Assembly: GCA_003142475.1 (NCBI GenBank)
Contig: PLMK01000006.1
Coordinates: forward strand, 77,667 to 109,757
DNA length: 32,091 nt
Origin: Ignavibacteriota bacterium
GTDB taxonomy: Bacteria; Bacteroidota; Ignavibacteria; UBA10030
Direction of reading: 5' to 3'
Under the pieces are notes generated by a model, which did no database searches, was not told where the DNA came from, and saw nothing but the letters and a program-made list of their open reading frames with translations. The translations under genes and the position numbers were made by a program. This document shows, piece by piece, positions 24,747-31,622 of the stretch; position 1 is the stretch's first letter, and each line of letters opens with the position of its first letter.

Positions 24747-26123
24747 ATGTATAAATATGATGCAATAATTATCGGCGGTGGGATAAGTGGATTAAGCGCG
24801 GCAGTAGAATTATCTGCACTTGGCAGTAAGGTTTTATTGCTGGAACAGCACCAGCATTGCGGCGGACGTACACATTCTTTTTTCGATACTGCTACTGGCA
24901 GCACTGTGGATAATGGCCAGCATCTGATGATGGGATGTTACCACGCAACACGCCGATTTCTGCGATTGATCGGCACTGATGATCTTGCTTTACTCCAGCC
25001 GGCGCTTAGGATTGATTTTTTGCATCCATCTCAAAATGCTAATCATCTTTTGTGCGCCCGGTTTCCTGCGCCTTTACACCTGTTGGGTGGATTGCTTGGA
25101 TTCACTGCAATTCCATTCAAAGACCGCTTAAAAATGCTTATGGTGGCAAAGGAATTGATTAACACGTCGCCAGAGAAAGAACTGGAATTAGATCGGCTCA
25201 CCGTAGAAGAATGGCTCACAAAGCTTGGACAGTCTGAAATAAGTAGAAAGTATTTGTGGGATGTCATTACGATTGGAGCACTGAACAATTGTCCACAGGA
25301 TGTTTCGGCGCTTATGTTGTTCCGTGTTTTGTGCGCCGCGTTCCTTGGAAATAGAAAAAATGCAAGTCTGTTAGTTCCGCATGTTGGATTGAGCGAATTA
25401 TTTGTGGATCCGGCGGTGCAATTCATCAAAGCTCATGGTAGTGAAGTTCGCACCGGCATTGGTGTAGAGAGTATGATATTTGAAGGAACATATGTTCAAT
25501 CAATACGAACCTCGGAAGGGAAGGAACTTCAAGCAAAGTCATTCATCAGCGCAATTCCGTGGTATTCATTTGAAGAAATTCTATCGGTAAGTCATCAAAA
25601 TTCGAAACCTGGAGATGACAAAAAAAATGTCATTTCAGACTGCCATCTAAAAGCGGATTTTAAATCTTCATCTATCATCTCTATTCATCTCTGGCTCGAC
25701 AGAGAAGTTACCGATCTCGACTTTGCCGCATTGCTGGAGACTCGTATCCAATGGCTCTTCAATAAAAGTAAATTATTAAATGAGAGAAAAGAAATAACAG
25801 CAGCTCGTCAGTATCTTTCGTTGGTTATCAGTGGTGCGGAGGAATTTATCAATTTGAATAAAAAGCAATTAGTAGAAATTGCGATGGAAGATTTGCGGCG
25901 AGTCCTGCCGCAAGCACGCGGTGCAAAAGTCATTCACTCGTTGGCGATCAAAGAGAAGCGTGCTACGTTTATACCTTCACCGGGACTTGAAGCGCTTCGT
26001 CCCAATGCACGAACAAAATTTGAAAACCTCTTTCTCGCCGGCGACTGGACTGCAACAGGTTATCCTGCCACTATCGAAGGTGCGGTGATAAGCGGAAGAA
26101 GAGCGGCGGAGTTGATTGGATGA
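24747..26123 (+). CDS. hpnE: Hydroxysqualene dehydroxylase-like FAD oxidoreductase
   Basis: HpnE converts hydroxysqualene to squalene, the last step of the bacterial HpnCDE squalene route feeding hopanoids or other triterpenes. At 458 residues it fits the family. The N-terminal FAD fold is IIIGGGISGLSAAVEL, then LEQHQHCGGRTHSF. The diagnostic segment is DNGQHLMMGCYHATRRFLRL. WDVITIGALNNCPQDVSALM and the C-terminal FLAGDWTATGYPATIEGAVI also match HpnE, more closely than phytoene desaturases or protoporphyrinogen oxidase. hpnC, hpnD and squalene cyclase are not in this window, so the end product is inferred. GAGAG lies about 7 nt before ATG 24747, and the palindrome TCTCAT-A-ATGAGA (24727-24739) overlaps that region. 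Confidence 0.87.
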   Translation: MYKYDAIIIGGGISGLSAAVELSALGSKVLLLEQHQHCGGRTHSFFDTATGSTVDNGQHLMMGCYHATRRFLRLIGTDDLALLQPALRIDFLHPSQNANHLLCARFPAPLHLLGGLLGFTAIPFKDRLKMLMVAKELINTSPEKELELDRLTVEEWLTKLGQSEISRKYLWDVITIGALNNCPQDVSALMLFRVLCAAFLGNRKNASLLVPHVGLSELFVDPAVQFIKAHGSEVRTGIGVESMIFEGTYVQSIRTSEGKELQAKSFISAIPWYSFEEILSVSHQNSKPGDDKKNVISDCHLKADFKSSSIISIHLWLDREVTDLDFAALLETRIQWLFNKSKLLNERKEITAARQYLSLVISGAEEFINLNKKQLVEIAMEDLRRVLPQARGAKVIHSLAIKEKRATFIPSPGLEALRPNARTKFENLFLAGDWTATGYPATIEGAVISGRRAAELIG

Positions 26124-26179
26124 TCGCGTACTTATCCATCTCTAGTAGAGAGTACCAGGATGAATGAAAACAATTTATT

Positions 26180-27703
26180 CTACCAATTATATCGTATCGT
26201 ATAGGTAACGACTTTCTCTTCATCCTTCTTTAGCTTCACCGGAAACTTGATCGTTGTCTGATCCACTTTTTCCCACACGGCATTGCTTTTCGTAATGTCC
26301 CACTCATTCCAGCGCCATGGATGTTCATATACCATTACTTCCACGGGTTCGGATTTATGGTTACGCAATTTGATTTCAAATGTCTCATCGACAACGTGTC
26401 CAGGAACGACAACGCGGAAATTTTGCTGAGTGTGTTCGCCAACGATGTCAAAAGCATTGCCGAGATAGAGTTTGATTTCTTCATCTTTCGCCGTGTGGTC
26501 AATTTCATCCTCACCCACAAATTGTTCCTTGCCGTCATCGTCACGTTTATAGACACGCACTTTACCCTTGGGAAGCGCAATACCAAGTCCGGATTTTTCT
26601 TCATTCTTGAAAGTTACGAATACACCAATTTTTTTATTCGATTGCTGGCCGAAACTTCCTTGCTCGCGGTACGAATAATTATTAAACCAGTACCGCCACT
26701 GATTGGATAATCCGTCATAAATGAAAACTTTTTTAGCTGAAACATTTTTTGCTGAAGTAAGTTCGATTTGTTTTGTCTCATTGTTACTGATGTCCGTTTT
26801 TCGTTGAAGAGAATAAAGTTTGTATTCAAAAAGTTCCTTCTGCTGGAATTGCGGAGCCGCCGCGTCTTCTTGTGCAATGGCCAAGGATTTTCTCATAGCA
26901 AAACCGGCTTGTTCTTCTTTAACAAGATTCACGTCGCCTGCAACCAACTTCAGTCCTGCATTTTTAAATGTTGTACCGGAATTATTTGTGATTGTTACCC
27001 AACCAGTTAAATCAATCTGTGCATCATTTGCATCGAGCAGTGCGACATAATTGCAGCTCCATGTCAACTGACTAGCTAAATAACTGATTTCTGTTTTATG
27101 CTCACCTTGTTTGGAATTTATTACGAGCCATTCGAGCTGCGGTTTGAGGATCAACCCTTCCGGTAAAGCTGGAAGGATGAGCCTGCCTGCTGGAGAGATT
27201 TCGATCTTTCCGTTGATCTCTGCGATCATTTGTCCTGACATATAATACGGCGCATTACCGCTATATTGATTATAATTTGGCTGCGGCTGCCAGCCAGTTG
27301 CAAGTAGTTTTCCCTTAATAGAGTACTCTTTTTTAGATTCATTGTCTGTTCTAATAAACTCTACTTCCTTGCCAATATATTTTTCTAATAATTTGGCTTG
27401 ATGAACCAAATCGTACTGATAATTTTGTTCGATCACTTTTACTGCCGACGGATCGGTAAGACTGGAAAAATGAAGGGATGTACCATCAATGGTGGCTGGA
27501 ATATCAGGAATGGTTATGCGATTCAATCCTTTTAATAAATCAATTGTGCGTTCTTCGCGAATGAGCGCAAGATTTTGATTATAGATTGTTAGATCAACCG
27601 ATGTTCGTTCGCTGGCAGATTGTTTTATTTGTGCCGGAGAATTATAACCAATAACGGTCAATAAGCAAAAAATGATGAATAACAAATACACATTCTTATT
27701 CAT
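26180..27703 (-). CDS. DUF4139 secreted protein
   Basis: This 507-residue exported protein of unknown function has an N-terminal Sec signal peptide (1 to about 25, hydrophobic core YLLFIIFCLLTVIGY). The mature part begins with the DUF4140-like segment TSVDLTIYNQNLALIREERT, followed by the DUF4139 beta-rich domain from about residue 195 (LEWLVINSKQGEHKTEISYL, then LTWSCNYVALLDANDAQIDL). The C-terminal part holds GKVRVYKRDDDGKEQFVGED and FPVKLKKDEEKVVTYTIRYNW. Unlike some relatives it lacks a long coiled coil between the halves. An AGGAG ribosome site lies 7 nt before ATG 27703. It follows the PAP2 gene by 95 bp and probably has its own promoter. Confidence 0.88.
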   Translation of the reverse strand: MNKNVYLLFIIFCLLTVIGYNSPAQIKQSASERTSVDLTIYNQNLALIREERTIDLLKGLNRITIPDIPATIDGTSLHFSSLTDPSAVKVIEQNYQYDLVHQAKLLEKYIGKEVEFIRTDNESKKEYSIKGKLLATGWQPQPNYNQYSGNAPYYMSGQMIAEINGKIEISPAGRLILPALPEGLILKPQLEWLVINSKQGEHKTEISYLASQLTWSCNYVALLDANDAQIDLTGWVTITNNSGTTFKNAGLKLVAGDVNLVKEEQAGFAMRKSLAIAQEDAAAPQFQQKELFEYKLYSLQRKTDISNNETKQIELTSAKNVSAKKVFIYDGLSNQWRYWFNNYSYREQGSFGQQSNKKIGVFVTFKNEEKSGLGIALPKGKVRVYKRDDDGKEQFVGEDEIDHTAKDEEIKLYLGNAFDIVGEHTQQNFRVVVPGHVVDETFEIKLRNHKSEPVEVMVYEHPWRWNEWDITKSNAVWEKVDQTTIKFPVKLKKDEEKVVTYTIRYNW

Positions 27704-27746
27704 AGCGGGCTCCTTAATTTGTTATAAATGAAGAGTGCTAAGAGTT

Positions 27747-27775
27747 AATACAGGTAACATATAAAAGGTGAACAA
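27747..27775 (-). promoter_or_regulatory. Possible promoter of the DUF4139 gene
   Basis: On the minus strand, TTGTTC (27775-27770), a 17-bp spacer and TGTATT (27752-27747). Spacing is ideal but the hexamers are weak. Confidence 0.3.
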
Positions 27776-27798
27776 GTTCTATTATCAATTTCATCTAA

Positions 27799-28710
27799 TC
27801 AAGTGGAAGATGCGGCCTTACGTGTTGCTATTTTATCCCACAACTTCATCAAAACAGGTGCAGTGGCAAGAGCAAGAAATGCTACCAGTATTCCAACCAC
27901 TGCGTCCGTTACATAATGATAACGGCAATAGAAGGTAGAGACGTAAAGTGATAATACAATTGGCGATAAAATCCAAAATGATGGACGATGATAGCGGTAC
28001 GCCATAATCCACATGATCGTCGCGGCAGCTGTGTGCGGACTCGGGATCGAACCGCCGGCAAAGTGCAGGTACTTTCGCATGCATTCACCAAGGAATGTCC
28101 AGACCCAACCGTCCAACGGAACAGTATAGAGTTGTTTGATATAATACATCGGGCTTGCAACAGGGAAAAGTATAAATCCGATGTCGCAAAGAATGTTCGT
28201 GAAGCCGAGTGTAAAGAAGTAATCTTCCATGGCTAATTCGCCGCGAAGGTAATAGATGATGCCGCAAAGAACGGGATACATAGGAACGTAGATGACATAA
28301 GAAAACATCAACCATTCAGTAAGCGGTTTCGAAATGAAATCTTCAAGCCACAATGTTGGTTGAACCCCGAATGTCCATTGTTCGAAGTCCAAAACATAAT
28401 CGTCCATCCACCTGCCCTGGATGAGCAGTTGGAATTTATCAACAGCGCCAAACAGATATGCATACGTCAACGTAACTGCCGCAACGCGCAGAAAAAACTT
28501 CCAAAACTTTTTCGTTGCGTGCTCGCTGAATTGGTTGAAGAGAATATACGCAGCAGCGACGGCGATATTTTTGAGAACGAGTATCCACCAGCCGTCGATC
28601 TGATAATAAAAGATAATTGCGAGTACGCTAAAAAAAGCGAGCGCCGCAAGAATCAATCCGTCTGTTGCACGGAACTGGAGTTTGCCGATGGTCAACCGTT
28701 TGTTCGTCAT
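27799..28710 (-). CDS. PAP2-family (inositol-phosphotransferase-like) membrane enzyme
   Basis: This polytopic membrane phosphatase or transferase is of the Aur1/Ipt1-like PAP2 branch. The start at 28710 (MTNKRLTIGKLQF, 303 residues) is chosen over the longer frame to 28866. It lies 7 nt after the CPBP stop with a GAGAAG site just upstream, while the longer form would overlap the CPBP gene by about 150 bp and has no membrane-protein character at its start. Catalytic motifs are PSPHT (motif 2, with His) and CRYHYVTDAVVG (motif 3, Arg, His and Asp). It probably acts on a lipid phosphate or transfers a head group; the substrate is unknown. It is the third gene of the SDR-CPBP-PAP2 operon. Confidence 0.82.
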   Translation of the reverse strand: MTNKRLTIGKLQFRATDGLILAALAFFSVLAIIFYYQIDGWWILVLKNIAVAAAYILFNQFSEHATKKFWKFFLRVAAVTLTYAYLFGAVDKFQLLIQGRWMDDYVLDFEQWTFGVQPTLWLEDFISKPLTEWLMFSYVIYVPMYPVLCGIIYYLRGELAMEDYFFTLGFTNILCDIGFILFPVASPMYYIKQLYTVPLDGWVWTFLGECMRKYLHFAGGSIPSPHTAAATIMWIMAYRYHRPSFWILSPIVLSLYVSTFYCRYHYVTDAVVGILVAFLALATAPVLMKLWDKIATRKAASST

Positions 28711-28717
28711 AGTCTTC

Positions 28718-29440
28718 TCAGCCAAAGCAAATAAAATAATCCAGCGAGATTCCAAGTATCCAGTGTGTTGTGATTGAAGGCCAGATTGATTTTGACCGAT
28801 AGACCATAATTCCCCACACAAGCCCGCCAAGAATAGAACTGTAGATCTCGCTGTCTGGTTTGCCAATATGGACTATGCACGAGAGCGCTACTTGCACAAG
28901 TATTGCACCCCACACGCCGAAGCGGTCAGTCAATCCGAATTGCATAAATCCGCGGAAAAATATTTCCCAGCCGAAGTAAAAAATGAAATAGGCAATAGCG
29001 TGGATTGCAAACATCTGCATCGAGTCACCGGCGCCTTTGTACAAAGGATACTCCGCAATGTATTGCGGATCTTTTGCTGAAGAATAGGAGAGCGCTACCA
29101 TGACAGCTCCCACAACCAGCGCTGCGGGAATCCAGAATTTCCAATCGCCAATTTGTAATCCGTAATCAGTGAGAGATTCTTTAAAAATAAACTTGATAAC
29201 TGCGATGACAACGATACCGAGGAGAAAGAAGGCAGATAAATAATTGTACCACTCCGCTGTCATAGCAACGCTGTTGAAAATTACAAGTTTGTCACTGAGA
29301 TGAGCAAGGTAAAATGATTTTGAACCGTAGTATTTCCACGTTGTAAGAACTAGGGGTGCAAGGAGAAGTATTATTACTGGTTTCTTGTTCTCTTTGGAAA
29401 AAAGTTCTGGAAGCGAAAAGAAGTTCTCAAATCTGTTCAT
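28718..29440 (-). CDS. CPBP-family intramembrane glutamic protease
   Basis: This 240-residue membrane protein of the CPBP (CAAX-protease/bacteriocin-processing) family has about six to eight helices. Motif 1 is GWEIFFRGF (E159, R163): the first Glu of the usual EE-x3-R pair is Trp158. Motif 2 is LSCIVHIGKPDSEIYSS with His191, followed by GGLVWG. Motif 3 has His226 (TTHWILG). The WE-x3-R plus HIGKP..E pattern recalls a recurrent subfamily, so this is probably a lineage feature and not decay, but protease activity should not be assumed. Its start overlaps the stop of the SDR gene (ATGA), and PAP2 begins 7 nt after its stop. It may process or scaffold a membrane-lipid enzyme. Confidence 0.84.
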   Translation of the reverse strand: MNRFENFFSLPELFSKENKKPVIILLLAPLVLTTWKYYGSKSFYLAHLSDKLVIFNSVAMTAEWYNYLSAFFLLGIVVIAVIKFIFKESLTDYGLQIGDWKFWIPAALVVGAVMVALSYSSAKDPQYIAEYPLYKGAGDSMQMFAIHAIAYFIFYFGWEIFFRGFMQFGLTDRFGVWGAILVQVALSCIVHIGKPDSEIYSSILGGLVWGIMVYRSKSIWPSITTHWILGISLDYFICFG

Positions 29441-30456
29441 GATTTATTCTTCCGAAGTTGACGTTGCTGTAAAATCCACTCGTAAGTCAACCGTATGCCT
29501 TCCTTAAGCGGAGTAAAGGTGTAGCCAAGCTCACGTTCGGCTTTGGTGCATGAAAATGCCCAGTCCTGCAAAAATGTTTCTACCCAACCCGTTGTGATTT
29601 GCGGATAGATGCCGAATTTTTCGGCTGCGAATTTCTGGATACTGCCGTAACCAAGTCCCACTTTAGGCGGAAGATTGATCTGGAAATGCTTCTTGCCACT
29701 TACTTCATCCACCAGTTCGTAGAAATGTTTCAGAGATACATTTTCGCCGCCGATAATATATCGCTCGCCGATGCGCCCTTTTTCCATTGCAAGAATATGT
29801 CCACGTACGAGATCATCTACCAAAACATAATTCCCAATATTGACACCGCGGTTGAGAAGAATTGGCACTAAACCGCGGTCATACTGATCAATCATTAAAC
29901 TGACAGAATTTCCTTCCGTCATTTTACCGGGGCCATACACGCGCGTGGGATTTACCATGACGACAGGAAATTCTTCCGCCGCCATTTTAAGTGCTTCTTT
30001 TTCTGCAATGGCCTTTGTCTCTTCATACTCTGTGTAGTATTTCGATGTGATGCGAAGCATTGTTTCGTCGCCGATCACGCCGGGCGTAGTAGGTCCAAAA
30101 GTAACGATGGTTGACGTCCACACAACACGCTGAATGCCGACTTGCCTGGCGGCATCGAATACATTTTGCATACCGAGGACGTTATGATCATGGAATATTT
30201 TTGGATCTCGCGCCCAGTTTTTAGCGTATGCTGCAAGATGAAAAACGTGCGTGCAACCATTCATTCCTGCAATAAGCGATTCGCGGTTCATAATATCGCC
30301 TTGCACTAATTTGATGCGCTCGTGGTTTAATCCGTCGCGATTACTTGCGGCGCGTGTGAGTGCGTGAACCGTGTGTCCCTGATGGACCAGTTCGTTGACA
30401 AGCTTTGTACCGATAAAACCGGTAGAACCGGTAACAAAAATAGTTGTTGGCTTCAT
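29437..30456 (-). CDS. NAD(P)-dependent extended SDR (dihydroflavonol-reductase/HpnA-like)
   Basis: This short-chain dehydrogenase/epimerase has the N-terminal Rossmann motif FVTGSTGFIG, DIMNRESL, VFHLAAYAKNWARDP and an active site with WTST and Y-E-E-T-K, then VNPTRVYGPG. The start at 30456 (MKPTTIFVTG, 339 residues) is preferred: the longer frame to 30594 only translates the hairpin repeat DNA upstream (SLPRTRES, SRFRGND), a well-known false N-terminus. It resembles dihydroflavonol-4-reductase, 3beta-hydroxysteroid dehydrogenase and HpnA-type proteins, so the substrate may be a sterol- or isoprenoid-like lipid or a nucleotide sugar; this is not settled. It heads the operon SDR-CPBP-PAP2 with an ATGA overlap to the next gene. 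Confidence 0.86.
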   Translation of the reverse strand: MKPTTIFVTGSTGFIGTKLVNELVHQGHTVHALTRAASNRDGLNHERIKLVQGDIMNRESLIAGMNGCTHVFHLAAYAKNWARDPKIFHDHNVLGMQNVFDAARQVGIQRVVWTSTIVTFGPTTPGVIGDETMLRITSKYYTEYEETKAIAEKEALKMAAEEFPVVMVNPTRVYGPGKMTEGNSVSLMIDQYDRGLVPILLNRGVNIGNYVLVDDLVRGHILAMEKGRIGERYIIGGENVSLKHFYELVDEVSGKKHFQINLPPKVGLGYGSIQKFAAEKFGIYPQITTGWVETFLQDWAFSCTKAERELGYTFTPLKEGIRLTYEWILQQRQLRKNKS

Positions 30457-30492
30457 TTTCTCTATTGGGTTCAATATCCCAACGCTTGCGTC

Positions 30493-30576
30493 GTCATTCC
30501 CGCGAAAGCGGGAATCCACAACAATAGACTCCCGTGTACGCGGGAGTGACAAAATACCTCGCTGCTTGCGGCGAGG
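30493..30576. repeat. REP/MITE-like element of three 20-nt hairpins
   Basis: Three palindromic units stand in tandem just upstream of the SDR start. ATTCCCGC-GAAA-GCGGGAAT (30496-30515) has a perfect 8-bp stem. ACTCCCGT-GTAC-GCGGGAGT (30528-30547) has 7 Watson-Crick pairs and a U.G pair. CCTCGCTG-CTTG-CGGCGAGG (30557-30576) has 8 pairs including one U.G. The first two are also bounded by a 12-bp inverted repeat (30493-30504 with 30539-30550), so the 58-nt unit can fold as one long stem. This is the dispersed repeat whose translation yields peptides such as PRKREST...SRVRGND in many genomes. Copy number here is one within the window. Confidence 0.75.
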
Positions 30577-30623
30577 ATTGTTTATTGACTTCACCCTACG
30601 CCAAAAAACCGGTGGATAAGTAA

Positions 30624-30644
30624 CCCTCTTCTATAAGAAGAGGG
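30624..30644. repeat. 9-bp hairpin
   Basis: CCCTCTTCT (30624-30632), a 3-nt loop and AGAAGAGGG (30636-30644). No poly-T follows on either strand, so it is not a convincing terminator for the SnoaL-like transcript. Confidence 0.55.
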
Positions 30645-30769
30645 GATTATTTCGTGGTTATCCTAAAATGTTGAATAATTACAACTGTGATTAAGGTAGA
30701 AAAAAAAGGTGCAAGAGACAACGAGGAACTCTAAATTCTACGGTCAATGTATATTATACAATTAGATCT

Positions 30770-30791
30770 AGTCAGGACTTGTGTCTTGACT
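30770..30791. repeat. 9-bp hairpin with tetraloop
   Basis: AGTCAGGAC (30770-30778), loop TTGT, GTCTTGACT (30783-30791), with a single G.T pair. Its size resembles that of the hairpins at 30496-30576. Confidence 0.5.
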
Positions 30792-30838
30792 GTATCGGTA
30801 TTTTAGCGTTGAGTTTTAAGATAGCGCCTGGTTAAGCA

Positions 30839-30858
30839 GTACAAATCTAAATTTGTAC
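30839..30858. repeat. 8-bp hairpin over the stop codon of the SnoaL-like gene
   Basis: GTACAAAT-CTAA-ATTTGTAC is perfectly palindromic. On the minus (coding) strand the loop TTAG holds the TAG stop of the SnoaL-like gene, and the hairpin encodes its last residues VQI. No T tract follows. Confidence 0.5.
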
Positions 30859-31242
30859 ACAATAATCAACTTGTTTAATTATGAGTCCGTGGGCAAATGT
30901 CAGAAATGATGCCACGCGATATTGAACCAAGGATCCTATTTTGAAAGTGCCGATTGTCGCAGAAGCAGTACCTTTCCACTCCAATTCAAGCGCAACGCTG
31001 TTATCTGTGGCAACTAAATTGTGGATTGTCATTTGGCGATCTAGAAATAGCGAGAGAAGCCTGGCGGCAACATTACGTAGAAATGCCTGATTGCCATGTT
31101 GTCCAGAGGGAGTAGAGGGCAGAGGTAATTCGAACCACTCAACATTCTCAGCATAACAGGTATCAACCCATTCGAGAGATCGTTTGTTATAAAGCTCGAT
31201 ACATCTTCGAGCCAATGTTTCTACTTCTTGAGAATTTGTCAT
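30847..31242 (-). CDS. SnoaL/NTF2-like small protein
   Basis: This roughly 131-residue protein has the cone-shaped SnoaL/NTF2-like fold. MTNSQEVETLARRCIELYNK is the N-terminal helix, followed by WVDTCYAENVEWFELP, the usual second helix and first strand of the fold. VALELEWKGTAS and FKIGSLVQYRVASFLTFAHG are the curved-sheet strands, and the ending IIKQVDYCVQI is typical. The family includes isomerases, cyclases and many non-catalytic binding proteins, so no reaction is assigned. ATG 31242 is preferred over TTG 31287, which only adds 15 residues. Neither has a strong ribosome site. It is apparently monocistronic, with hairpin-rich DNA downstream. Confidence 0.75.
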   Translation of the reverse strand: MTNSQEVETLARRCIELYNKRSLEWVDTCYAENVEWFELPLPSTPSGQHGNQAFLRNVAARLLSLFLDRQMTIHNLVATDNSVALELEWKGTASATIGTFKIGSLVQYRVASFLTFAHGLIIKQVDYCVQI

Positions 31243-31397
31243 GCGTATTTCATCCGTTTGCTGGTTAATTGACCGGATCTCCGCCAAAGACGAGATGATA
31301 AGTAGTTCGTTCCGCCTTCCGTAAAAGAATTGGTGGACAAGTCAGCGAGAGATCGGTTAACCAGGTTCTATATTAAGTCTATATAGTGATTACATAA

Positions 31398-31622
31398 TTA
31401 TTTCTTTGTGAGTTTCACTCGTGCAAAGGATTGCAGTTTCCCATTCTCTCCACCATCCATCAGCCAATGCCAAATATTATTACCCCTATCGTACACAAAT
31501 GTTGTGTGGAAAATGCTACCGTCACTACCTTTGAATAAAAATGCAATCTCATCGCCACTCCGTTTTGCATGGCCAATGGCCTGAGCCGCTGGACAGGTGC
31601 AATTGTATTTTACACTATTTGA
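31398..31622 (-). pseudogene. C-terminal remnant of an unrecognised small protein
   Basis: Between the SnoaL-like and T9SS genes, 74 codons on the minus strand encode protein-like sequence ending at TAA 31400-31398. Segments include NCTCPAAQAIGHAKR, DEIAFLFKGSDGSIFHTTFV and NIWHWLMDGGENGKLQSF, finishing FARVKLTKK. There is an in-frame TAA just upstream (31625-31623) and no ATG, GTG or TTG near the beginning; the first GTG is codon 43 and the first ATG is codon 55. The open part starts within 8 bp of the T9SS gene's stop (31617-31615) in another frame, so the 5' half of the gene has been lost at that junction. The Trp- and Gly-rich strand pattern suggests a beta-sandwich or lipocalin-like protein, but I do not recognise the family. 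Confidence 0.65.

Noticed and set aside
26139-26151. TCTCTAGTAGAGA as a terminator between hpnE and the DUF4139 gene
   Set aside because: The stem is short, the loop minimal and no T tract follows on either strand.
28711-28866. Upstream extension of the PAP2 gene
   Set aside because: It would overlap about 150 bp of the CPBP gene and has shadow-frame composition.
30457-30594. N-terminal extension of the SDR reading frame (46 codons with SLPRTRES and SRFRGND)
   Set aside because: It is translation of the hairpin repeat. The Rossmann domain begins at M47 (30456), so the shorter start is used.
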